This document shows, one piece after another, positions 52,259 to 60,421 of a stretch of DNA of 64,000 nt. The stretch lies in assembly GCA_025056455.1 (NCBI GenBank), contig JANWVY010000006.1, forward strand, positions 1 through 64,000, in the 5' to 3' direction. Positions within the stretch are counted from its first letter, which is position 1, and every line of letters starts with the position of its first letter. Made by a program: the position numbers and the translations under genes. The stretch is from Bryobacteraceae bacterium. GTDB taxonomy: Bacteria > Acidobacteriota > Terriglobia > Bryobacterales > Bryobacteraceae. Below the pieces are notes generated by a model. It did no database searches. It was not told the origin of the DNA and was given only the letters and a program-made list of their open reading frames with translations.

Positions 52259-53302
52259 TCATCCTCGGAGCCGCTGGTAGAACCACACCAGCCCGGTGAG
52301 CAGCAACAGGCTCGCTGCAACCTTACCCCCGAGCGGCGCGAGTTCAACAAAGCCCCGAGCGATGCGGTCCCGTAGATACGAAAAGAAAGCCACCGCGGCG
52401 AGATTTGAGAGCGCCACGCCAGCAAGAACCGGCAAAGCCTCGTAACCTGTCGCCGTCAGGTAGATAGCGTAGGACAGCCCGTGAAACAGACCCAGCACGC
52501 CGCACACGGCCCAGCGATATCCCGCGGTTGGCAAACTGAGGATCTCAACCGCCAGATAGGCGATGGTCAAAGCCAGCGCTGCCTCCACGAAACGGGGCGA
52601 GGGATTCCAGGGCATCAAAGGCACTACGATGGCCGAAATAGTTTCTCCAAGAAAAAATGCCAGCGTGATCCAGCCGAGCTCGATCCAGTTCCGCGCTGCC
52701 AGCGCCAGGCAAGCGAGAAATAGTACCGCCGCAGCACTTGAAAACGCCCGCGCGATTCCCGAACCAAACGCGGTCATCCAGGTCTCAAACGGAGTTGGCG
52801 GCCGGAAGCGTATTTGCGCCTTCGGCTGCGAAAAATCAAACACTGCCTGATCGGACTTCTCGCCCTTTACAGCTCGAACTAAATGAACATGGTTCGGCAC
52901 CGTGACCGCGTAAAATGTGCAAACGATTTCGAGCTCCTCCACTGGGTTATCCCACTCATATTCGGCTTTACAGAGAAAAGCGCCCTCCTTGGCGTCCTCT
53001 CGGCAGTCTTTTGCGACGAGTCGGCCTGCCTTACCCTGGCTGAGGATCCGGATGTGATCAAAGATCGCTTTTTCAGGGCCCGGCATGTGTTGCAGTTCGT
53101 AGAGAGGCATGCGCAAGCGATACACGGCCTTGGCGCCGCTCACTTCGAGATCGGCGGTGCTCATACTAATGACGTGGGCGCCGGCCGGGGCCGCTAGAAC
53201 CGCCCAGAGAATCAGCCAGCCGCTCCGTCGCCCGCTAGCTGCACAGTAAGCTCCGCTTGTTACCAAGTTCAACTGCCACAGTCTGAAAAACGCCAAGCTC
53301 AA
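52259..53302 (-). CDS. HupE/UreJ-like membrane protein with periplasmic N-terminal domain
   Basis: 347 residues from a TTG behind GGAGGA; a TTG at 53296 is as good. An N-terminal hydrophobic segment ending PAGAHVIS (about 30-45) is probably a signal, then a periplasmic beta-rich domain (about 46-165), then seven membrane helices (about 175-345) with VEAALALTIAYLAVEIL and GVLGLFHGLSYAIYL, the HupE/UreJ_2 motif. Such proteins are linked to nickel or other metal uptake. The H-x4-D HupE motif itself is not seen, so nickel transport is uncertain. Adjacent to a nickel-enzyme operon (36 bases upstream of larA), which is suggestive. Confidence 0.78.
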   Translation of the reverse strand: MSLAFFRLWQLNLVTSGAYCAASGRRSGWLILWAVLAAPAGAHVISMSTADLEVSGAKAVYRLRMPLYELQHMPGPEKAIFDHIRILSQGKAGRLVAKDCREDAKEGAFLCKAEYEWDNPVEELEIVCTFYAVTVPNHVHLVRAVKGEKSDQAVFDFSQPKAQIRFRPPTPFETWMTAFGSGIARAFSSAAAVLFLACLALAARNWIELGWITLAFFLGETISAIVVPLMPWNPSPRFVEAALALTIAYLAVEILSLPTAGYRWAVCGVLGLFHGLSYAIYLTATGYEALPVLAGVALSNLAAVAFFSYLRDRIARGFVELAPLGGKVAASLLLLTGLVWFYQRLRG

Positions 53303-53322
53303 GATCCTCCGCCAGTGGGCCG

Positions 53323-54054
53323 TTAGGGAAGATCGTTTTCAAAGCTTTGTGGCGGATTGTAATAGAGAATCCGCTTACAATACTCGCAATAGAGAATAGC
53401 GTCTGTTCCTTTTCGCAGATCTTGGATGAGCTGTGGCCGTAAAACCAGCTGGCAGGCGGAGCAGCGGCCGTCCACAGCCTCGGCAACCGCAACGGGCGTT
53501 TTTTTCCGAATCTTTTCGTAGGTGTTGATCCACTCTGCGCTGGTGGCGGCTACGAGCTCGGCCCGCCGTGCCCGCAGCTCGACCACCGTTTTTTGGTCAG
53601 CTGCGGAGCGCTCAAGCGCGGATTTCTTCTCCAGTTCAACCTGTTTTTTTTGCTCCGCAAGCTGGGCTTCGGCTTTTTTCACCGCGGCTTCGAGCGGTTC
53701 GGATTCCGCCATCAAATCCAAAATGCGGTCTTCATACTTTCGAATTTCGTTGGCGCAATATTCAATTTCATGCTGGAAGGCGCGGTACTGCTCGTTCGTT
53801 TTCGCTGAAAGCATCTGATCCTTCAGACGGGAAATTTTCTGATCCTGAACCTTAATGTCGTCTTCGAGTTTCTTACGTTCCCGCTGGTTCGCCGCCAGCG
53901 CAGCCTTGTCGATTTCCAGCTTTTTTTTGTGGGTGTCCAGCTGTTTTTCGATCTCAGCGATGTGCTTGGGGAGCGCCGCAATTTCCTTTTCGAGCTCAGC
54001 GACTTTCAGGTCTAAAGATTGGATCGTAAGAATTCTTCGAAGATCCGGATTCAT
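53323..54054 (-). CDS. Coiled-coil protein with C-terminal C4 zinc ribbon (CT398-like)
   Basis: 243 residues. The first 170 residues form a helical hairpin coiled coil (LDLKVAELEKEIAALPKHIA onward), followed by a zinc ribbon with CSACQ and CEYCKRILYY (about 203-232, four cysteines). This is the C4-type zinc ribbon family (DUF164, CT398/HP0958-like). Helicobacter HP0958 binds RpoN and flagellin mRNA, and CT398 binds sigma-54, but no such partner is known here. Widely conserved in Acidobacteriota. Its ATG is 11 bases from the murJ stop on the same strand. Confidence 0.9.
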   Translation of the reverse strand: MNPDLRRILTIQSLDLKVAELEKEIAALPKHIAEIEKQLDTHKKKLEIDKAALAANQRERKKLEDDIKVQDQKISRLKDQMLSAKTNEQYRAFQHEIEYCANEIRKYEDRILDLMAESEPLEAAVKKAEAQLAEQKKQVELEKKSALERSAADQKTVVELRARRAELVAATSAEWINTYEKIRKKTPVAVAEAVDGRCSACQLVLRPQLIQDLRKGTDAILYCEYCKRILYYNPPQSFENDLP

Positions 54055-54065
54055 CGAAACAAAGT

Positions 54066-55700
54066 TTACCGGATTTTGTCACGGCGCCCGCGAAGCCGCC
54101 TCAAAACAGGGCCGGAGAGTGCGCGCATGGCCGGTTCGAGCTCGGGGATTCCCAACAGCCGTGAGACAGCGTAGAAGACGCACAGACCGAGAGGGATCGA
54201 CAAAGCGAGGTCGACAAGGAAAGCGACACGCCGTTCACCAAACCAGCCGAGCATCAGCTGGTGGGAGGCCGCCACAATAATTCCCATCATCCCAGCTGCA
54301 AGTGTCACCTTGGAGAAACTCGCCACGAGATCGCGCCCGTAGACCCCGCCCAGGCGCCATCTCAGCACTGTAAACAGCGTTAAGAAATTGAAGATCGCTA
54401 CGATGGAGGTCGAAAAAGCCAGGCCCGAATGCCCGAAATGAAAGGCGTAAATCAGCGTGGCTGCCGTCGCAAAATTAATCAACACTGACAGCAAACTGAC
54501 CAGCATTGGCGTGCGCGAATCCCCGAGCGCATAAAAAGCTGGCACCACGACCTTGAGTCCTGCGTAGCCAGTGAGCCCGATGGCGTAAAGCGACAGAGCC
54601 TCGGCCGTTTGTTGGGTGTCGTAAAGCTCAAACCGCCCGCCTTGATAAATGGCCCCGATGATGGATTCCCCCAAGACAATCAGCCCGACGGAAGATGGAA
54701 CGGTGAGCAGAAACACGGTCGCCAGGGAGCGCGAGAGAGTGCGGCGGAACTCATCGAAGTTGCCAATTTCCGCGCTGCGCGAAATCGCAGGCAACGTAGC
54801 CGAAGCCATGGCCACGCCGAAGATGCCTAGTGGAAGTTGCATGAACCGGAAGGCGTAGCCGAGCCAGCTAACCGGCCCGTCAGCGCCGCGAACGGCGTCA
54901 AAGAGCGACGCTGCGAAGTTGGTGTTCACCATGACATTAATTTGCACAGCAGCGTTTCCCAAGATGGCCGGTCCCATCATGGCGATGATCTTGCGCAATC
55001 CCGGATCTGACCAGTCGATCTCCGGGCGGAACGGGAAGCCCTGGCGATAGAGGCTGGGGAGTTGCCAGAGCAGCTGGAGCGCGCCACCAAGGACCACGCC
55101 GTAGGCCATTCCCTCAATCGAAGAGATGCCGATTCGCGGTCCTGCCACACTGCCCAACAGCAAACCGAACAGCACCGAGCCGATGTTGAACATCGTGGAA
55201 GACAAGGCGGGGACGCCGAACTGTCCGCAGGCGTTCAAGATTCCCATGGCCTGTGCCGCCAGCGCCACCAGCAACAGGAAGGGAAACATGATGCGGGTCA
55301 TTGTCACCGCGAGTTCGAATTTGCCAGGAATTTGATGAAATCCAGGGGCGAGAAGATTGACCAGTGCGGGCGCAAACACCGCTCCCAAAAAACATCCCCC
55401 TCCCACGATCAAGATCAGGGCCGTGGCGACGAGGTTGGAGAGCCGCGCCGCGGCCTGCGGGCCACGCGCTGTCAAATACTGCGTGAAGACCGGCACGAAG
55501 GCGGACGTCAGAGCGCCCTCGGCGAATAAATCCCGGGTGAGATTGGGAATGCGGAAGCCTAACAGAAACGCGTCATAGGCCATGCCCGCCCCGAACATCC
55601 GAGCCATGACGATTTCCCGCACCAAGCCCGTGATCCTGCTCGACAGGATGGCGATCGAGGCGACACCAGCGGACCGGACAACGTGATCCGAAGCCGGCAC
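54066..55700 (-). CDS. murJ: Lipid II flippase MurJ
   Basis: 544 residues from a GTG, with about 14 membrane helices. It moves lipid II across the inner membrane for peptidoglycan synthesis. Family motifs: SRITGLVREIVMARMFGAGM (helix 1), DAFLLGFRIPNLTRDLFAEG (loop 1-2, with the essential arginine and aspartate), FVPVFTQYL, and NVMVNTNFAA and GVAMASATLPAIS. The upstream M20 dipeptidase gene and the following zinc-ribbon gene lie on the same strand. Confidence 0.95.
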   Translation of the reverse strand: MPASDHVVRSAGVASIAILSSRITGLVREIVMARMFGAGMAYDAFLLGFRIPNLTRDLFAEGALTSAFVPVFTQYLTARGPQAAARLSNLVATALILIVGGGCFLGAVFAPALVNLLAPGFHQIPGKFELAVTMTRIMFPFLLLVALAAQAMGILNACGQFGVPALSSTMFNIGSVLFGLLLGSVAGPRIGISSIEGMAYGVVLGGALQLLWQLPSLYRQGFPFRPEIDWSDPGLRKIIAMMGPAILGNAAVQINVMVNTNFAASLFDAVRGADGPVSWLGYAFRFMQLPLGIFGVAMASATLPAISRSAEIGNFDEFRRTLSRSLATVFLLTVPSSVGLIVLGESIIGAIYQGGRFELYDTQQTAEALSLYAIGLTGYAGLKVVVPAFYALGDSRTPMLVSLLSVLINFATAATLIYAFHFGHSGLAFSTSIVAIFNFLTLFTVLRWRLGGVYGRDLVASFSKVTLAAGMMGIIVAASHQLMLGWFGERRVAFLVDLALSIPLGLCVFYAVSRLLGIPELEPAMRALSGPVLRRLRGRRDKIR

Positions 55701-55738
55701 TGCTGGCTCCGCGGGTATGGGTGAGGTCGTGCGAATGT

Positions 55739-57109
55739 TTATGCTCCGTATTCTTCCAAGAAATGGGCGATCGTGAGAATGCCCTGATAAAAATTTTCCA
55801 GTTTAAATTTCTCGTTTGGAGAATGTAACCCATCATCGGGCAGGCCGAATCCCATCAGCACCGTGGGAATTCGAAGATGCCGCGCAAACTCGCCAACGAT
55901 CGGGATGGAGCCGCCAGATCGCGTCAGCACCGTTGGGCGACCAAACTGATCGCTGAACACCTTTTGGGCCACGCCGATGGCGGGATGATCCGGATTCACC
56001 AGAATCGCCGGACTTGCGCTGAGCACACGAAGCTCGATCCGGGTGCCTTGCGGCGTATTGGTAGCGAGAAACTCCCGCCATCTTTCGATCACCCTTTCGG
56101 GGTTTTGCTCGGGGACGAGCCGAAAACTCACCTTGGCAGTAGCCTTGGCGGGGATCACGGTTTTCGCCCCAGCGCCTGTAAATCCTCCGGCGATGCCGTG
56201 TACTTCCAAAGTTGGCCTAGCCCACACCCGCTCGAGTACACTGTATCCTGGTTCTCCCACCAACGCCGTGGAGCCAACCTCGTGGTTCAAAAACTGCTGC
56301 TCATCAAACGGAAGGCTGTGCCAGCTCTCGAGCTCCGCCGCAGCCGGTGGCTTCACTTCGTCGTAAAAACCGGGAATCTGAATGACGCCATTTGAGTCTT
56401 TTGCCTTGGACAACAATTCAATCAACGCAAAAACGGCGTTCGGGGCCGCGCCGCCGTATAGTCCGGAATGCAGGTCGCGCGCTGTCGCCGTGCACTCCAC
56501 CTCGGTGTAGATCAGCCCGCGTAAACCAATACAAAGCGTCGGAATGCCTTCCGCATACAGCGATGTATCGCTGATCAAGGCGACGTCAGCCCGCAATTTT
56601 TCAGTGTGCAAAGGGACGTACTGAGCAATCGACGCGCCGCCGACTTCCTCTTCTCCTTCAATCAAAAACTTCACGTTTACGGGTAGGGTGGAGTGAGCGG
56701 CGAGCAAAGCCTCCACTGCTTTGATGTGGGTGTACATTTGGCCCTTGTCGTCGGCGGCGCCCCGGCCGTAAACATTTCCGTCGCGAACGGTCGGTTCAAA
56801 GGGCGGGGTGCGCCAAAGCTCGAGCGGGTCCGGAGGCTGAACATCATAGTGCCCGTAGCAAAGCACAGTGGGTTTTCCGGGGGCGTGCAGCCAGTCTGCG
56901 TACACCAGAGGATGCCTGTCCGTGTCGATGACCTCGACGTGTTCCAGGCCCGCTGCCTGCAACCGGTCCGCCACGAATTGGGCCGCACGCTGCAGATCCG
57001 GCTCATGTTCGGGCAACGTACTGATGCTCGGAATGCGAAGAAACTCAAACAATTCGTCGAGAAAGCGCTGCTGATTGGTCTGAACGAAGGCGTCTACGGC
57101 AAGGGACAT
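55739..57109 (-). CDS. M20-family dipeptidase (CNDP/ArgE-DapE type)
   Basis: 456 residues from the ATG at 57109 (an upstream start at 57133 is possible). Di-zinc metallopeptidase. YGHYDVQPPDP supplies the H-x-D ligands, VYGRGAADDKGQMY the bridging aspartate, IEGEEEVGG the catalytic glutamate pair, and DLHSGLYGGAAPNAV and FTGAGAKTVIP the dimerisation lid domain typical of carnosinase-like dipeptidases. No signal peptide. Acts on dipeptides in the cytoplasm. Followed by murJ, 38 bases away. Confidence 0.93.
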   Translation of the reverse strand: MSLAVDAFVQTNQQRFLDELFEFLRIPSISTLPEHEPDLQRAAQFVADRLQAAGLEHVEVIDTDRHPLVYADWLHAPGKPTVLCYGHYDVQPPDPLELWRTPPFEPTVRDGNVYGRGAADDKGQMYTHIKAVEALLAAHSTLPVNVKFLIEGEEEVGGASIAQYVPLHTEKLRADVALISDTSLYAEGIPTLCIGLRGLIYTEVECTATARDLHSGLYGGAAPNAVFALIELLSKAKDSNGVIQIPGFYDEVKPPAAAELESWHSLPFDEQQFLNHEVGSTALVGEPGYSVLERVWARPTLEVHGIAGGFTGAGAKTVIPAKATAKVSFRLVPEQNPERVIERWREFLATNTPQGTRIELRVLSASPAILVNPDHPAIGVAQKVFSDQFGRPTVLTRSGGSIPIVGEFARHLRIPTVLMGFGLPDDGLHSPNEKFKLENFYQGILTIAHFLEEYGA

Positions 57110-57260
57110 GTTGGTATTGCAGGATTCGACCATTGTAGCGCTCCCGATTTTTCAACGCTCCCTTTCGCCACGACTCAAACGAGGGTCGCCGGCCCTAAGA
57201 TCCGCGGAGGAAGCGTTCACCGGTCCCCCACAGACCGGCGTTCAACGCTTGCCGATGTCG

Positions 57261-57289
57261 TTGACGTCTGAAATCCCCTTCGCTATTCT
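57261..57289 (+). promoter_or_regulatory. Sigma-70-type promoter of rpsT
   Basis: TTGACG (57261-57266), a 17-base spacer and TATTCT (57284-57289) form a good consensus-type promoter. Transcription should start near 57296, giving a leader of about 34 bases before the ATG at 57330. The downstream sequence TATTCTGAAAG also occurs at the lptC promoter (60403-60413). Confidence 0.7.
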
Positions 57290-57329
57290 GAAAGTTCGCT
57301 CGAAATTTTGATCGATTGGTGTTTGACGA

Positions 57330-57596
57330 ATGGCGAATACTTTTTCTGCACTGAAACGCGTGCGGATGACTCAGCGCCGAACCGCCGTGAATCGCATGCG
57401 CAAGTCTCGCTTGCGGCATACAATTCGCGCCATGCGGCGGCTTTTGGAGAAGAAAGACATCGAAGGGGCGCGGAAGGCCTTTCCAAAAACCTTTTCCATC
57501 ATTGACCGCGCCGCGAAGTGGGGAATCATTAAAAAGAACACGGCTGCCCGCTACAAGTCCCGTCTCACGGCGCGTTTCGCCAAGCTGGTTGCTTAG
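57330..57596 (+). CDS. rpsT: 30S ribosomal protein S20
   Basis: 88 residues, standard length. Binds 16S rRNA early in assembly. [19 protein letters not shown] at the N-terminus (commonly ANxxSAxKRxR), [15 protein letters not shown], and [20 protein letters not shown] are the family segments. Strongly basic and helical. The start codon has no Shine-Dalgarno sequence, which is usual for rpsT: the E. coli gene starts at UUG and is autoregulated. It has its own promoter at 57261-57289. Confidence 0.97.
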   Translation: MANTFSALKRVRMTQRRTAVNRMRKSRLRHTIRAMRRLLEKKDIEGARKAFPKTFSIIDRAAKWGIIKKNTAARYKSRLTARFAKLVA

Positions 57597-57607
57597 TGAG
57601 AGAGCGT

Positions 57608-60286
57608 TCAAGGCGCTGGCCGCGCGTGCGCTGGGCCGCGCAACACGGCGTTCAGAAACAGCAAGTTCATCCCATCCAAGAAAGCGCGAAAGTTGGGGTC
57701 GGCGGTAAAGGCGATCACGTGCCCGCGCCCCTCGCGCTGGACCATCACGAGGGGCTTGTAGGCTAGCTGCTTGCGGTTCTCCTCCCAGATATAACCCGAC
57801 CCTAAGATTTCCTCTGGCCCTACAAAGTAAGCCACGTTGTAGCCCGCATCCAACTTGAGCGGTGTAAAAATCGCCCTGCCATCCACCATGGCAAACACCG
57901 TTTCGCTCAAGCCGGCGCACATCCAGTGCTCGAGATCGAGCTTCGCTTTCAGCAGGACGCCTGAGAGCGAATCCGGTAACTCAACATCTGCCTGAATTGC
58001 TTTGTCGAAATCTTCTTGTTTCGTGAAGACTTGTCCGGCTACGCGGGCTTCAGGCTCCTTCTTCTTTGCGCCATCACCCAGCTTTGCTCGATTTTCTTGC
58101 GAGACTGCCAAAAGTCCGACCTTGGGATCGGCGAGGAAGGGAATCGAACCGCCCACGGCCACCAGCGTGCCGCCCGCCGCCACCCAATCTTTGAGGCGGC
58201 GAGCGCCATTTTCGCCAAACATAGACCGGTAATTTTCACCACTAGGGCCTGTATCCGGCAGGATCAGCACCTGGAAGCGCGACAGGTCGGCTGAGGCCAG
58301 CTGGCGAGTCCGCACCGCCGTCACGGGAATACCGTACTGCCGTTCCAAGACAAAGCGCGTATGTCCTGCCGAAGTGGCGCTTGTGGGCACATCCCAGGCC
58401 AGAGCAATGGACGGGCTGCGCAAGGGCAGCACATATCGACTGCCAAAATTGACCCCCTCTTCCACCCAGCCCGTATCCGTGGCCACGACCTCCACCCCGG
58501 TGTCCGTCGCCAAATCACGGATGGCCGTCGAAAGGTTTGCTGGATTCTCCTTTACTTTCACAATGAGCGTTCCTGCTGGGAACTGGCGCCCCTGTTGGCG
58601 GAAGCCTTTGTCCGTGCTCCAAACCTTAAAACCCTGCCGCAGCAATGCCACGAGCAAGCGGGCCGCGCCACTGGTTCCCCAGGGCGCTAGATACGCCACG
58701 GTTGCCGGTCCGCCAACCACCTTGCCTTTTGGCGTCTCGCCGGGTTTCACCATCTCCGAGGAGGCCGTAATTGGCGCTTCGCTGGAGAGCATTTCCACGT
58801 TGTAGAGCAGGGGTAACGACCAGCCAGTTACATCGTAAATCTCGTCGGGAAGTTTTCTAGCGCGCCGGCGTTCCTGTTCTTTCAGAAATTCCGCTTCCAT
58901 CGGCACCTGCCGGTCGAGAAGCACACGCACCAGCCGCTTGGCAGGTTGCGCCAGCGAGATGGCGTAACTGCCTGCTGGCAGCTCTCGATCCTTGAGCCTG
59001 GTTGGGGCGAGCAAACGCCGCACCTCTACCCCTTGTTCGGCCAAAACCGAAGCCAATTTGTCCACCGCCGTGACGTTGCCCGTGCGGGGAAAGACATACT
59101 CCCGGACGGGTTCCTTCAAACCCTCCTCCACGGCGCTTTGTCGGAACCGGTAAAACTTTTCAAGGAGTTTTTCCCGGTAGCGAGCTGCCGTCTCCAGGGT
59201 GGAAAGCGAAGCCACAAAATGCTGACGCACCGTGTCGCGGAAGTGAAATTCGGTGCCGTCGGATTTTCGCATCCGCAAGCCTCGGGCCGAGGCTTGCTCA
59301 TAGGTCATGGCCACTCCGCCGTAATAGCAAGGCCAGCTGGCGCCATAGCCTGGATAAAAATTGTCGTAAACTTCCCGCGTGAAGTAACTAAAACCAAACT
59401 GGTCGAACCATTTGGCGTTGTTCTTGCCGATCCACTCTAAGCTCTCCATGAGATCCTTGCTGAGGTGCGGATTAAAGGGATCGGCCTCCGGCGCAAAATA
59501 GTAGGTCGAGTCCGAACCCATTTCATGTAAGTCGACAAACACCACCGGATACCACTCCAACAGAGCTTTCACGCGCCCCCGCGTTTCCGGTTGCGTCAGT
59601 GCAAACCAGTCGCGGTTCATGTCGAAGTGATAGTGGTTCGTCCGGCCTCCTGGCCACGGCTCGTTATGTTCCGCGGCGAGGGGGTGGGCATCCGGTTCTA
59701 GGCCCTCAGCCATTTCAAAGTTGTGCACGAACCGATCGCGGCCATCCGGATTTTGAACCGGATCGATGAAGACCAGCACATGGTTGAGAATCTCCTGCAC
59801 CATCTTGTCCTGGCGCGCCGCCAGAAGATGGTACGCCGTCCGGAGGGCTGCGTCGGGAGAAGAAATCTCATTCCCGTGCACTCCGTAACCTAGCCAGACT
59901 ACGGCGGGGAGGCCGGCCACCAGCTTTCGTGCCACCTCGGCCGGCGTCTTTCGCGGATCCGCCAGCTGATGCATCCCACTGCGCACTTCCGCCAGACGCC
60001 GGAGGTTGGCTTCTGAACCAATCACAGCGTAAATCAACTTGCGCCCTTCCCAACTTCTGCCGTATTCGACAATCTTCATTCTTGATGGCGCTGCAGCGGC
60101 CAGCGCCTCCATGTAGCGCATCAGGTTGGCATGGGAGCTGATGCGCTCGCCGCTGTCATAGCCGAGAACTTGGCGCATGGTGGGAATCGAAGGATCGTAT
60201 TGAGCTCCGGGCCAGAACTCGAATTTCTGGCTCCACAGGGTTGCGACACTGGCAACCATCCAGCAGCGAACAAGAAACAGAAGCAT
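57608..60286 (-). CDS. Secreted M14-family zinc carboxypeptidase with amidotransferase-like C-terminal domain
   Basis: 892 residues with a signal peptide (about 1-19, ending ATLWSQ). The catalytic M14 domain holds GVHGNEISSPD with H137 and E140 (zinc ligands), NPDGRDRF, DMNRDWF, and FVDLHEMGSD with H254 as third ligand. Further downstream come a linker and a C-terminal region (about 680-750: FQVLILPDTGPSGENYRS, then WVAAGGTLVAVGG) that resembles a type 1 glutamine amidotransferase or ThuA-like Rossmann fold, typical of this large subfamily. Presumed periplasmic peptide scavenging. Convergent with rpsT, 11 bases apart. Confidence 0.92.
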   Translation of the reverse strand: MLLFLVRCWMVASVATLWSQKFEFWPGAQYDPSIPTMRQVLGYDSGERISSHANLMRYMEALAAAAPSRMKIVEYGRSWEGRKLIYAVIGSEANLRRLAEVRSGMHQLADPRKTPAEVARKLVAGLPAVVWLGYGVHGNEISSPDAALRTAYHLLAARQDKMVQEILNHVLVFIDPVQNPDGRDRFVHNFEMAEGLEPDAHPLAAEHNEPWPGGRTNHYHFDMNRDWFALTQPETRGRVKALLEWYPVVFVDLHEMGSDSTYYFAPEADPFNPHLSKDLMESLEWIGKNNAKWFDQFGFSYFTREVYDNFYPGYGASWPCYYGGVAMTYEQASARGLRMRKSDGTEFHFRDTVRQHFVASLSTLETAARYREKLLEKFYRFRQSAVEEGLKEPVREYVFPRTGNVTAVDKLASVLAEQGVEVRRLLAPTRLKDRELPAGSYAISLAQPAKRLVRVLLDRQVPMEAEFLKEQERRRARKLPDEIYDVTGWSLPLLYNVEMLSSEAPITASSEMVKPGETPKGKVVGGPATVAYLAPWGTSGAARLLVALLRQGFKVWSTDKGFRQQGRQFPAGTLIVKVKENPANLSTAIRDLATDTGVEVVATDTGWVEEGVNFGSRYVLPLRSPSIALAWDVPTSATSAGHTRFVLERQYGIPVTAVRTRQLASADLSRFQVLILPDTGPSGENYRSMFGENGARRLKDWVAAGGTLVAVGGSIPFLADPKVGLLAVSQENRAKLGDGAKKKEPEARVAGQVFTKQEDFDKAIQADVELPDSLSGVLLKAKLDLEHWMCAGLSETVFAMVDGRAIFTPLKLDAGYNVAYFVGPEEILGSGYIWEENRKQLAYKPLVMVQREGRGHVIAFTADPNFRAFLDGMNLLFLNAVLRGPAHARPAP

Positions 60287-60402
60287 GAATCCCCAGAATA
60301 ATGGAAGCTCCTAGGGCGGGTAAACGGGCTCGTAAACCGGAGGAAACTGTGCCTGCTCACTTGGGCCCTTGCGGAAAAAAGCGGTCTACTTTTCGAGGTT
60401 GC

Positions 60403-60408
60403 TATTCT
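60403..60408 (+). promoter_or_regulatory. Possible -10 box of the lptC/lptA-like gene
   Basis: TATTCT at 60403-60408 is followed by GAAAG and a start codon 14 bases later, so the mRNA leader would be only about seven bases. The context GCTATTCTGAAAG is identical to that of the rpsT promoter. No -35 box is visible at 17 bases. Confidence 0.4.
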
Positions 60409-60421
60409 GAAAGAGTCTGCG

